A stretch of DNA of 8,947 nt. Origin: an uncultured Paracoccus sp. GTDB taxonomy: Bacteria > Pseudomonadota > Alphaproteobacteria > Rhodobacterales > Rhodobacteraceae. A program made the translations under genes and the position numbers. Within the stretch, counting starts at the first letter, position 1. Each line of letters starts with the position of its first letter. Of the stretch, positions 1-6,803 are shown piece after piece. The notes below the pieces were generated by a model. That model did no database searches and was not told the DNA's origin. It saw only the letters and a program-made list of their open reading frames with translations. Location: positions 1 to 8,947 of the forward strand of contig CALLYR010000099.1 in the NCBI GenBank assembly GCA_937859005.1, given 5' to 3'.

Positions 1-362
1 AGCGGCAGGTCCGGGAAATCCGGCCCCGGCTCGAAGATGCGATAGCTGCGGATGCTCAGGTCGTCACCGACCTCCATCCAGACCACGCAGCCGGCCGGAC
101 GCCGCGCCAGCGCAAGCCTGATCTTCTGCGAGGCTGTGCTGCTGGCCAGCCTGCTGGCCTTGAATTGGACGTGCCGTGTCGTGGTCCGGCCGGACAGCAC
201 CGGGTCATACCCGCCGGCGTCGAACGCCGAATGCAGGATCTCGACATCGAAGACGCCCCGCTGCCACAGACGTTGCAGCAGCGAGGCGGTCAGTCGGTGT
301 TCCAGGATGACTTCGCGCAGGACCGAGTGGCGCGAGTGGGCCTCGCGCCAGTCCGTCGTCAT
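1..362 (-). CDS. Small unnamed protein with PD-(D/E)XK nuclease-like signature, 3' end outside window
   Basis: Open frame of 120 codons with no stop, running off the left edge. It begins MTTDWREAHSR at an ATG that shares four bases (ATGA) with the pdhC stop, so translation is probably coupled to pdhC; no strong ribosome site of its own is seen. Visible features are a helical N-terminus with E21, then an acidic-to-Lys pattern: D48, G50-G51-Y52-D53, and a strand R63-H-V-Q67-F-K69. That Glu ... GYD ... QxK order resembles the E-D-(E/Q)xK core of PD-(D/E)XK restriction-endonuclease-like proteins. A second strand-rich part (GCVVWMEVGDD, 91-101) follows. I recall similar short uncharacterised proteins in Alphaproteobacteria with GYDLVL and RHIQLK patterns, but cannot name the family. 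Nuclease activity is an inference; a role in the pyruvate dehydrogenase operon is unknown. Confidence 0.75.
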   Translation of the reverse strand, partial: MTTDWREAHSRHSVLREVILEHRLTASLLQRLWQRGVFDVEILHSAFDAGGYDPVLSGRTTTRHVQFKASRLASSTASQKIRLALARRPAGCVVWMEVGDDLSIRSYRIFEPGPDFPDLP

Positions 363-1687
363 GCCAGCATGCCGACCGGGTTTTCCAGGTTTTCCACGAT
401 GGCGGCCAGCAGTTGCGCCCCCAGCGCGCCGTCGATCACCCGGTGATCGACCGACAGCGTCATCGACATCACGTTGCGGATGACGATTTCGCCGTTTTCG
501 ACCACGGGGGTCTGGATGCCCGCGCCCACGGCAAGGATCGCGCCATGCGGCGGGTTGATGACCGCGTCGAAGTTCTCGATCCCGAACATGCCGAGGTTCG
601 AGATCGCGAAGCTGCCGCCCTGATATTCGTGGGGGGCAAGCTTTTTCGTCTTGGCGCGGTTGGCGAGATCCTTCATTTCCGCCGACAGCGCCGAAAGGGT
701 CTTCTTGTCGGCGTCCTTCAGGACCGGGGTGAACAGGCCCCCCTCGATCGCGACGGCCACCGCCACGTCCGAAGGTTTCAGCTTGATGATCCGGTCGCCC
801 GCCCAGACGGCATTCGCATCCGGCACCTGTTGCAGGGCAAGCGCGCAGGCCTTGATGACGAAGTCGTTGACCGACAGCTTCACCCCCCTGCCTTCGAGTT
901 GCTTGTTCAGCGTCCCCCGGAATTCCATCAGCGCGTCCAGCTTGGCCGAGCGACGCAGATAGAAATGCGGGATGGTCTGTTTCGCCTCGCCCAGACGCGC
1001 GGCGATGGTGCGGCGCATTCCGTCCAGCGCGACCTCTTCGGTCTCGCGGCCTTCGAGCAGCTTTTTCACCGTCTCGTAGCTCATGCCCTGCGGGGCAGCA
1101 GCCGCTGCGGCGGGGGCTGCGGCTTTCGGCGCGGCAGCTTCGGCCGGGACCGCCGCGGCGGCAGGCTTGGCCGCGCCGGGGCGAGCAGCCTCGACATCGG
1201 CCTTGACGATCCGGCCGCGCGGGCCGGTGCCGGTGATGCCCGACAGGTCAATCCCCCGTTCGGCCGCGATGCGGCGCGCAAGCGGCGAGGCGAAGACCCG
1301 GCCGCTCTTGTCGTGCGCGGGCGCGGCGGGTTTCGCCTGTTCCGCCGTCGGCTGGGCGGATTGCGGTGCCTTGGCAGGCGCGTCTTCGGCCTTGGCAGGC
1401 GCGGCTCCGGCGGCCTTCGGCGCGGCCACGCTCGATGCGTCCTCGCCTTCCTCCAGCATGACGGCGATGGGGGTGTTGACCTTCACCCCCTGGGTGCCCT
1501 CGGCGATCAGGATCTTGCCGACGGTGCCTTCATCGACCGCCTCGAATTCCATCGTGGCCTTGTCGGTCTCGATCTCGGCCAGGATGTCGCCGGATTTCAC
1601 CGTGTCGCCTTCCTTGACCAGCCATTTGGCCAGCGTCCCTTCCTCCATCGTGGGGGACAGGGCGGGCATCAGGATTTCGGTTGCCAT
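359..1687 (-). CDS. pdhC: Pyruvate dehydrogenase E2, dihydrolipoamide acetyltransferase
   Basis: 442 aa. Transfers the acetyl group from lipoyl-lysine to CoA and forms the structural core of the cytoplasmic pyruvate dehydrogenase complex. Domains in order: a single lipoyl domain (about 2-79, lipoylated K43 in ETDKATM); an Ala/Pro-rich flexible linker (80-129); the peripheral subunit-binding domain (about 131-168, beginning VFASPLARRIA and ending GRIVKADVE); a second Ala/Pro linker (169-205); and the acetyltransferase domain (about 218-442) with catalytic H415 and D419 in the DHRVID motif. Length and architecture match one-lipoyl alphaproteobacterial E2 proteins. It starts 12 bases after the pdhB stop, with an AGGGGA ribosome site (1695-1700) touching that stop. 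Its stop overlaps the next gene. An alternative 2-oxoacid E2 (succinyl or branched-chain) is unlikely because pdhA and pdhB sit directly upstream. The symbol could also be written aceF. Confidence 0.97.
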   Translation of the reverse strand: MATEILMPALSPTMEEGTLAKWLVKEGDTVKSGDILAEIETDKATMEFEAVDEGTVGKILIAEGTQGVKVNTPIAVMLEEGEDASSVAAPKAAGAAPAKAEDAPAKAPQSAQPTAEQAKPAAPAHDKSGRVFASPLARRIAAERGIDLSGITGTGPRGRIVKADVEAARPGAAKPAAAAVPAEAAAPKAAAPAAAAAAPQGMSYETVKKLLEGRETEEVALDGMRRTIAARLGEAKQTIPHFYLRRSAKLDALMEFRGTLNKQLEGRGVKLSVNDFVIKACALALQQVPDANAVWAGDRIIKLKPSDVAVAVAIEGGLFTPVLKDADKKTLSALSAEMKDLANRAKTKKLAPHEYQGGSFAISNLGMFGIENFDAVINPPHGAILAVGAGIQTPVVENGEIVIRNVMSMTLSVDHRVIDGALGAQLLAAIVENLENPVGMLA

Positions 1688-1699
1688 ATGCGTGTCCCC

Positions 1700-3103
1700 T
1701 TACCGATAGGTCACTTTGCGGACGGCCTCGGCCACCTCGGCGGCCGTGACCAGCGCAAGTTTTTCGAGATTCGCCGCATAGGGCATCGGCACGTCCTTGC
1801 CGGTGCAGTTGATGACCGGCGCGTCCAGCCAGTCGAAGGCGTTTTCCATCAGATATGCGCTGATGTGGTTGCCGATGGACCCCACGGGGAAGCCTTCCTC
1901 GACCGTGACGCAGCGGTTGGTCTTTTGCACCGATTTCAGCACGGTCGCATAATCCAGCGGACGCAGGGTGCGCAGGTCGACCACCTCGGCCTCGATCCCG
2001 TCTTTCACCAGCAGTTCCGCCGCTTCCAGCGCATGGGCCATGCCGATGCCGAAGCTGACGATGGTCACGTCCTTGCCTTTGCGGGCGACGCGGGCCTTGC
2101 CGAAGGGGATGGTGAAGTCGTCCATCTGCGGCACGTCGAAGCTGCGGCCATAGAGGATCTCGTTTTCAAGGAAGATCACCGGATTCGGATCGCGGATCGC
2201 GGTCTTCAGCAACCCTTTTGCATCCGCGGCGGTATAGGGCATCACCACCTTCAGCCCCGGAATGGCCGCATACCACGCGGCGTAATCCTGCGAATGCTGG
2301 GCGCCCACGCGGGCCGCCGCGCCGTTCGGGCCGCGGAACACCATCGGCGCGCCCATCTGGCCGCCCGACATGTACAGCGTCTTGGCGGCCGAGTTGATGA
2401 TGTGGTCGATCGCCTGCATGGCGAAGTTGAAGGTCATGAACTCGACGATGGGACGCAGGCCGCCGAAGGCCGCGCCGACGCCGATGCCGGCAAAGCCGTG
2501 TTCGGAAATCGGCGTGTCCACCACCCGGCGCGGACCGAAGCGGTCGAGCAACCCCTGGCTGATCTTGTAGGCGCCCTGGTATTCGCCGACCTCCTCGCCC
2601 ATCAGGAACACGGTCTCGTCGCGTTCCATCTCTTCGGCCATGGCCTCGCGCAGCGCCTCGCGCACGGTCATCGGCTTGACGGTCGTGCCCTCGGGCCAGT
2701 CGGGGGATTCGTCGGGTTCGGGGGTGTTCACGGCTTCGACCGCGGATTTCGCGGCGGCGGGGGCGCGGTCCGGGGTTTCGCCCGTCTCGTCGCGGCTGGC
2801 CTCGCCCTGGCCGGGCCGGGCCGCGGGTTCCTTCGCCGCAGGGGCGGCATCGGCCGATTCGCCTTCCTCCAGCAGCATGGCGATGGGGGTGTTGACCTTC
2901 ACCCCCTGGGTGCCCTCGGCCACCAGCAGGCGGCCGACGGTGCCTTCATCGACCGCCTCGAACTCCATCGTGGCCTTGTCGGTCTCGATCTCGGCCAGGA
3001 TGTCGCCGGATTTCACCGTGTCGCCTTCCTTGACCAGCCATTTGGCCAACGTCCCTTCCTCCATCGTGGGGGACAGGGCGGGCATCAGGATTTCGGTTGC
3101 CAT
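1700..3103 (-). CDS. pdhB: Pyruvate dehydrogenase E1 beta subunit with N-terminal lipoyl domain
   Basis: 467 aa. Pairs with PdhA to form the thiamine-diphosphate E1 that decarboxylates pyruvate and acetylates lipoyl groups. Residues 2-79 are a complete lipoyl domain (K43 in ETDKATM), followed by an acidic, Ala/Pro-rich linker (about 80-140), then the E1-beta domain (about 142-467). That domain shows the cofactor-activating Glu region GEEVGEYQGAYK (169-180) and H270 in the RGPNG...AQHSQ motif, which corresponds to the active-site His of E1-beta. The lipoyl extension on E1-beta is a known alphaproteobacterial arrangement. I chose the ATG of MATEIL rather than a possible start 20 codons upstream: the former has GAGGGG (3111-3116) seven bases ahead, and the longer form would overlap pdhA and spoil the lipoyl N-terminus. 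The gap to pdhA is 13 bases. Its first 171 bases are nearly identical to those of pdhC. Confidence 0.97.
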   Translation of the reverse strand: MATEILMPALSPTMEEGTLAKWLVKEGDTVKSGDILAEIETDKATMEFEAVDEGTVGRLLVAEGTQGVKVNTPIAMLLEEGESADAAPAAKEPAARPGQGEASRDETGETPDRAPAAAKSAVEAVNTPEPDESPDWPEGTTVKPMTVREALREAMAEEMERDETVFLMGEEVGEYQGAYKISQGLLDRFGPRRVVDTPISEHGFAGIGVGAAFGGLRPIVEFMTFNFAMQAIDHIINSAAKTLYMSGGQMGAPMVFRGPNGAAARVGAQHSQDYAAWYAAIPGLKVVMPYTAADAKGLLKTAIRDPNPVIFLENEILYGRSFDVPQMDDFTIPFGKARVARKGKDVTIVSFGIGMAHALEAAELLVKDGIEAEVVDLRTLRPLDYATVLKSVQKTNRCVTVEEGFPVGSIGNHISAYLMENAFDWLDAPVINCTGKDVPMPYAANLEKLALVTAAEVAEAVRKVTYR

Positions 3104-3116
3104 TGTCGCGCCCCTC

Positions 3117-4166
3117 TCAGACGTTCTGGTCCTGCGCCGCGGCTTGCGGCACGGCGTCGGCATAGATGTCGGTCCACAGTTCCTCCAGCGGCGGCTCGGG
3201 GCTTTCGCGGGCGAAGTCGGCGGAATCGTTCACGATGTCCTTGATCTCCTTGTCGATGGCCTTCAGGTCGTCCTCGGACGCGTGCTTGCCGGTCAGCAGC
3301 AGGGTGCGGACATGCTCGATCGGGTCGCGTTCGTCGCGGACCTTCTGGACCTCTTCGCGGGTGCGGTATTTCGCGGGGTCCGACATCGAATGGCCGCGAT
3401 AGCGATAGGTCATCATCTCAAGGATATACGGACCCTTGCCCGCGCGGCAGTGGGCGATCGCCTTTTCGCCGGCGGCCTTGACCGCCAGCACGTCCATGCC
3501 GTCCACCTGTTCGCCGGGGATGCCGAACGCCTCGCCCCGGCCATACAGCGTCGTGGATTTGGTGGACCGCTTCATGCTGGTCCCCATGGCATAGCCGTTG
3601 TTCTCGATCACGAAGATGACCGGCAGTTCCCACAGTTCGGCCATGTTATAGGTTTCATAGACCTGCCCCTGGTTCGAGGCGCCGTCCCCGTAATAGGTGA
3701 AGGTCACGCGGCCGTTGCCCAGATACTTGTCGGCGAATGCCAGGCCCGCGCCCAGCGGCACCTGCGCGCCCACGATCCCATGGCCGCCATAGAAATGGCT
3801 TTCCTTGGAAAACATGTGCATCGAGCCGCCCTTGCCCTTGGAATAGCCGCCGATGCGGCCGGTCAGCTCGGCCATGACGCCCCGCGCCTCCATCCCGCTG
3901 GCCAGCATGTGGCCATGATCGCGGTAACTGGTGATGCGCTTGTCGCCTTTCTCGGCGGCGGCCTCCAGGCCCACCACCACGGCTTCCTGCCCGATATACA
4001 GATGGCAGAAGCCCCCGATCAGGCCCATGCCGTAAAGCTGACCCGCCTTCTCCTCGAACCGGCGGATCAGCAGCATGTCGCGGTAATGTTTCAGCAGTTC
4101 ATCCCGCGACACATTGGGCTGTGCCGCGGCGGTATCGTCCTGGGGGACAGAGGGTTTCCTGGCCAT
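3117..4166 (-). CDS. pdhA: Pyruvate dehydrogenase E1 alpha subunit
   Basis: 349 aa. Thiamine-diphosphate-binding subunit of E1, catalysing oxidative decarboxylation of pyruvate together with PdhB. The cofactor motif runs from GDG at 160-162 to NN at 189-190, with the usual spacing of about 30 residues. Other E1-alpha marks are the GKGGSMHMF stretch (111-119), GGHGIVGAQVPLG (127-139) and the loop RYRGHSMSDP with H259 (255-264). The N-terminal 20 residues are low-complexity and probably disordered. The start is set by a strong GGAGGA ribosome site (4172-4177) five bases before the ATG. It is the first gene of pdhA-pdhB-pdhC, behind a 94-base gap holding a putative promoter and a perfect palindrome. 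The adjacent lipoyl E1-beta and E2 exclude acetoin or branched-chain dehydrogenase as likelier readings. Confidence 0.97.
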   Translation of the reverse strand: MARKPSVPQDDTAAAQPNVSRDELLKHYRDMLLIRRFEEKAGQLYGMGLIGGFCHLYIGQEAVVVGLEAAAEKGDKRITSYRDHGHMLASGMEARGVMAELTGRIGGYSKGKGGSMHMFSKESHFYGGHGIVGAQVPLGAGLAFADKYLGNGRVTFTYYGDGASNQGQVYETYNMAELWELPVIFVIENNGYAMGTSMKRSTKSTTLYGRGEAFGIPGEQVDGMDVLAVKAAGEKAIAHCRAGKGPYILEMMTYRYRGHSMSDPAKYRTREEVQKVRDERDPIEHVRTLLLTGKHASEDDLKAIDKEIKDIVNDSADFARESPEPPLEELWTDIYADAVPQAAAQDQNV

Positions 4167-4191
4167 GCGTATCCTCCGGCTGTCGTGGCGG

Positions 4192-4213
4192 GATAGTTCA
4201 ACGTTGAACTATC
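4192..4213. promoter_or_regulatory. Perfect 22-bp palindromic operator upstream of pdhA
   Basis: The half-site GATAGTTCAAC is followed directly by its exact reverse complement, with no spacer. The palindrome is 26-47 bases upstream of the pdhA start and is AT-rich within GC-rich DNA. A CG-centred, spacerless palindrome is typical of operators for dimeric repressors such as LacI-family proteins, and MarR-family sites are also possible. It would overlap the transcription start if the proposed promoter is right. The regulator cannot be named from this window. Confidence 0.75.
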
Positions 4214-4241
4214 GTTAGACACGGTCTGGGGACGGGTGCAA
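4214..4241 (-). promoter_or_regulatory. Putative pdhA operon promoter
   Basis: On the minus strand, TTGCAC (4236-4241) is followed after 16 bases by TCTAAC (4214-4219), giving a moderate -35/-10 match for the housekeeping sigma factor. The predicted start would be near 4206, inside the 22-bp palindrome, leaving a leader of about 40 bases before the pdhA ATG. The -10 match is imperfect, so the exact position is uncertain. Confidence 0.45.
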
Positions 4242-4260
4242 CACAAAATATGACGTGGCG

Positions 4261-4554
4261 TCAGGGAATGATCAGTTCATCCCCGCGCACCACGCCCAGC
4301 ACATCGCGGGCGCGTTCATCGAGCAGATCGAGGTCCAGATAATTGTCCGACAGCCGGTGCGTCAGGTTGCGCATCCGGTCCACGTCGGATTTCAGCGCGT
4401 CGCGCTGTGCCTGCAGCTCGGCGGTTTCCGATTCGAGTTGCACCCGCCGCAGGATGCCCGACGGCCCCTGCACCGCGGCAAAGGCGAAATACATCCCCAG
4501 CAACAGCATCAGAAGAAAATAGATGACGGCGCTGATCGGCAGGGTCTTGGTCAT
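4261..4554 (-). CDS. ftsB: FtsB/DivIC-type cell division protein (septum formation initiator)
   Basis: 97 aa. A small bitopic membrane protein of the divisome, expected to pair with FtsL and bridge to FtsQ at the septum. It has a short cytoplasmic start (MTKTLP), one transmembrane segment (about 8-28, rich in Leu, Ile, Phe and Met), and a coiled-coil stretch (about 38-70) with Leu at regular spacing (VQLESETAELQAQRDALKSD). A C-terminal part follows (LDLDLLDERARDVLGVVRGDE) that matches the conserved ERAR-lG region of septum-formation-initiator proteins. Length is normal for the family. It precedes pdhA on the same strand, an order I know from other Rhodobacterales; the 94-base gap with its own promoter suggests pdh is transcribed separately. 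The ATG has only a weak GGGAA-like ribosome site about 7 bases ahead. Confidence 0.85.
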   Translation of the reverse strand: MTKTLPISAVIYFLLMLLLGMYFAFAAVQGPSGILRRVQLESETAELQAQRDALKSDVDRMRNLTHRLSDNYLDLDLLDERARDVLGVVRGDELIIP

Positions 4555-4580
4555 GGTCTGGTTCCCGGGGCTGGCGCCGG

Positions 4581-4609
4581 ATCATGCCACAGCGCCGCGC
4601 GCGGGGAAA
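4581..4609 (-). promoter_or_regulatory. Possible ftsB promoter
   Basis: On the minus strand TTTCCC (4604-4609) and CATGAT (4581-4586) are separated by 17 bases, in the 59-base gap between the M20 gene and ftsB. Both hexamers are weak matches; ftsB could equally be read through from the M20 gene. Confidence 0.25.
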
Positions 4610-4613
4610 TGCG

Positions 4614-5882
4614 TCAGCTCAGCAGATCGTCCAGCACCAGCGCCATGACGCGGGCCGAATCCAGCATGTCGCGCACTCCGATCCATTCGTCGGGCTGATG
4701 GGCCAGGTCCAGCACGCCGGGGCCATAGGCGATGCAGTTTTGCAGCCGGCCGATGCGGTCGATATGCTTCTGGTCATAGGTGCCGGGGCTGACGACATAG
4801 CCCGCCTGAACCCCCAGCACCCGCTCGATCGCGGCGGCGGTGGTGCGGACCACCGGCGCATCCTTGTCGGTCATCGACGGGATCACCTCGAACAGGTCGC
4901 GGATCTCGTAACGGAAACCGGGCCGCTCTGCCCGGATGCGTTCCAGCAGGGCGGTAATCTCGGCCTTCACCTCGGTCAGTTCCTCCTCGATCAGGAACCG
5001 GCGGTCGATGACGATGCGGCAGCGGTCGGGGACGCAAGGGGCGGGCAGGCCGGTATAATCCGGGTCCTGTTCCAGTGCGCCCCCGTGGATCGAGTTGATG
5101 TTCAGCGTGCTGGACCGCGCCCCTTCGGGAATCACCGGCATTTCAGTGCGCTTGGCCCTCAGCAGGGGGAACAGGGCGCGCTCCATTTCCTCGATCACGG
5201 CGCCCATGTGGCGGATGGCGCAGTCGCCCAGGAACGGCATCGAGCCATGGGCGATGCGGCCCTGCGTCTCGATTTCCGCCCACCAGACGCCGCGATGGCC
5301 CAGGCAGATGCGGTCCTTGTGCAGGGGTTCGGGGATGATGACGTGCTGGACATCGGCAAAGCGGCCCGCTTCGGCCAGATAGGCCACGCCCCCGAAGCCG
5401 CCCGATTCCTCGTCCGCCGTCGCGCTGATCTCGATGGTGCCGGCATGGCCGGGATTCTCTGCGACGAAAGCTTCGGCCGCGATGATGCTGGCGGCCAGCC
5501 CGCCTTTCATGTCGCAGGCGCCGCGGCCATAGATGCGATCCTCGGCCGCGTCGTATTCGCCCCCGAAGGGATCGCGGGTCCAGCCCTGGCCCACCTCGAC
5601 CACATCGTGGTGGCTGTTGAAATGCACGCAGTCGCCGGGGCGGCCGCCCCGATGACGGGCGATGACGTTCCAGCGGGGATATCTTTCGCTGTCCCCCGGC
5701 GTGCCATGGGCGCGGATCAGTTCGACCTGCCAGCCCTGACCCTCCATCCGCGCGGCGATGAAGTCGCAGATGTCGCGGTAATGCCGGCCGGGCGGGTTCA
5801 GCGTCGGGATGCGGATCAGGTCGCGGGTCAACGCGATCAGGTCGTCGCGGCGGGATTCGATGGCATGGGTCAGGCGTTCCAT
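4614..5882 (-). CDS. M20 family zinc deacylase/peptidase (ArgE/DapE-like)
   Basis: 422 aa from the chosen ATG. A cytoplasmic metal-dependent amidohydrolase of the M20 family, whose members remove acyl groups from amino acids or cut small peptides. The metal-site pattern is complete: H91-x-D93 (NSHHDVV), bridging D124 (GRGACDMKGG), catalytic E158 with ligand E159 (ATADEESGG), E185 (IIPEP), and H395 near the end (DLAHQPDE). The dimerisation insert lies between about 200 and 315. Length fits the ArgE/DapE-like deacylase group; the substrate is unknown, and it is not clearly the lysine-pathway DapE, which is usually about 380 aa. Start choice is uncertain: ATG at 5882 (MERLTHAIES) lacks a clear ribosome site, and an in-frame TTG lies 12 codons upstream at 5918, preceded by a Pro/Ala-rich stretch. 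It diverges from the DUF1523 gene and lies 59 bases before ftsB. Confidence 0.88.
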   Translation of the reverse strand: MERLTHAIESRRDDLIALTRDLIRIPTLNPPGRHYRDICDFIAARMEGQGWQVELIRAHGTPGDSERYPRWNVIARHRGGRPGDCVHFNSHHDVVEVGQGWTRDPFGGEYDAAEDRIYGRGACDMKGGLAASIIAAEAFVAENPGHAGTIEISATADEESGGFGGVAYLAEAGRFADVQHVIIPEPLHKDRICLGHRGVWWAEIETQGRIAHGSMPFLGDCAIRHMGAVIEEMERALFPLLRAKRTEMPVIPEGARSSTLNINSIHGGALEQDPDYTGLPAPCVPDRCRIVIDRRFLIEEELTEVKAEITALLERIRAERPGFRYEIRDLFEVIPSMTDKDAPVVRTTAAAIERVLGVQAGYVVSPGTYDQKHIDRIGRLQNCIAYGPGVLDLAHQPDEWIGVRDMLDSARVMALVLDDLLS

Positions 5883-6029
5883 GCCGGGCAGCCTAGGCGC
5901 AGGGGCAGGGGGCTGCAATCGGCCCGGCAGCGGAGCGGGGCGCAGCCCCCGACCCGGACCGGGCGGATGCGCCGGTTGCCCGGAAGCCGGGCCGTCATGG
6001 GTGTCCAGCCACGGAGGCTGCCCGCGCGG

Positions 6030-6055
6030 GAACGGCGCGGCTTTGCGCGGCGTTC
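6030..6055. repeat. Inverted repeat in the divergent M20/DUF1523 gap
   Basis: Arms of 10 bases (9 of 10 pairs, one G-G mismatch) beginning GAACG and ending CGTTC, around a 6-base loop GCTTTG. A second smaller hairpin (GCCCGG-AAG-CCGGGC) is at 5978-5992. Neither has a T-run, so they are not obvious intrinsic terminators. The 5883-6151 gap is the longest gene-free stretch in the window (269 bases) and is expected to carry the promoters of both flanking genes; I see no convincing -35/-10 pair in it. Confidence 0.4.
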
Positions 6056-6140
6056 GCCCTGGACATGGGGGCTGCGCCGGCGCTTTCGCTGTTTCCCTTT
6101 GCCGCCTGTCCTGCGATCATCCGCCCCGTCGCTTACCGCC

Positions 6141-6146
6141 GAGGAG
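6141..6146 (+). promoter_or_regulatory. Ribosome binding site of the DUF1523 gene
   Basis: GAGGAG, five bases before the ATG at 6152. It decides the start against an in-frame ATG at 6065. Confidence 0.8.
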
Positions 6147-6151
6147 ATTCC

Positions 6152-6754
6152 ATGAGAACGGTTCAGGTCGTGCTGGGTGTCCTGTTCGGGGTGCTGGTGT
6201 TCCTGTTTCTGGATTACGCGCTGCCGTCGCGGGACACGGTGCGGATCACCAACACCTATAACAAGCTGACCGATCTGGGCTGGAACCGGGTCTTTTTCGC
6301 CTCACCCGACACCGGGACGGTCGAAAACACGCAAGGTCTGCGCGATGTCCGCTTCATCGAAAGCGTGCGGCCGAACGGAAAGCCGCTGGTCTTTCGGAAC
6401 GAGGACACGGGCCTGATCTGGCCGCCCTATTTCAAATACGACAGTTCGAACCTGCATGCGGTGGCATCGGATCTGAAATCCAGCGCGGACAATCCCAGAT
6501 GGGTCAGCGTGACCTCCTATGGCTGGCGGATCTCCTGGGCCTCGATTTTTCCGAATGCGATTTCCATCCGCCCGCTGGCAGAACCTGCGGAAAAGCCGGT
6601 GAACTGGCTGGCGATGACGATTCTGGGCGTGCTGGGCGCGATATTGTTCCTGATCTGGCGCATGTGGAACCGGTTTCTGGCGCGCCAGGGAACGGCCGTG
6701 CGGATGGAACAGGGCCGTCCGCGGGGCTGGCGCGGCTGGCGGCCGGGACGATGA
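6152..6754 (+). CDS. DUF1523 family membrane protein
   Basis: 200 aa, the only plus-strand gene here. It has an N-terminal transmembrane segment (about 4-23, VQVVLGVLFGVLVFLFL) and a C-terminal one (about 152-171, WLAMTILGVLGAILFLIW), with a 125-residue region between them that should lie in the periplasm if both ends are cytoplasmic. The basic C-terminus (MWNRFLARQG, then RGWRGWRPGR) fits a cytoplasmic tail. The middle region carries marks I recall from DUF1523: RITNTYNKLTDLG (31-43), FASPDTGT (49-56), RDVRFIES (64-71) and FRNEDTGLIWPPYFKYDSS (81-99). Function is unknown. The start is fixed by GAGGAG (6141-6146) five bases ahead of the ATG; a frame extension to 6065 has no such site and would break the N-terminal membrane segment. 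Its stop lies six bases before the terminator hairpin of convergent dps. Confidence 0.85.
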   Translation: MRTVQVVLGVLFGVLVFLFLDYALPSRDTVRITNTYNKLTDLGWNRVFFASPDTGTVENTQGLRDVRFIESVRPNGKPLVFRNEDTGLIWPPYFKYDSSNLHAVASDLKSSADNPRWVSVTSYGWRISWASIFPNAISIRPLAEPAEKPVNWLAMTILGVLGAILFLIWRMWNRFLARQGTAVRMEQGRPRGWRGWRPGR

Positions 6755-6760
6755 CGAAAA

Positions 6761-6782
6761 GCCCCGCCGGCAAAGGCGGGGC
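6761..6782 (-). terminator. Intrinsic terminator of dps
   Basis: Perfect 8-bp stem (GCCCCGCC with GGCGGGGC) and a 6-base loop. On the minus strand it is followed by TTTTC, so it terminates dps, whose stop is 21 bases upstream. On the plus strand it lacks a T-run, so any effect on the DUF1523 transcript would be weaker. Confidence 0.85.
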
Positions 6783-6803
6783 AGCGGTGTCGGAAAACCG
6801 TCC

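Noticed and set aside
3104..3163. Twenty-codon N-terminal extension of pdhB
   Set aside because: It would overlap the end of pdhA, is Arg-rich, and puts residues in front of the conserved lipoyl N-terminus; the downstream ATG has a good ribosome site.
413..3244. 943-codon open frame on the plus strand
   Set aside because: It lies exactly opposite pdhC and pdhB, is rich in His, Arg, Gly and Asp as expected from the antisense of GC-rich coding DNA, and contains the lipoyl segment twice only because the two genes share that DNA.
2640..4196. 518-codon open frame on the plus strand
   Set aside because: Antisense shadow of pdhA and part of pdhB; no family marks, and PdhA motifs are intact on the minus strand.
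6065..6151. Upstream start of the DUF1523 protein
   Set aside because: No ribosome site at 6065, while GAGGAG sits five bases before the ATG at 6152; the extension is low-complexity intergenic sequence.
4584..6155. 523-codon open frame on the plus strand
   Set aside because: Antisense shadow of the M20 gene, whose complete metal-site pattern is on the minus strand.
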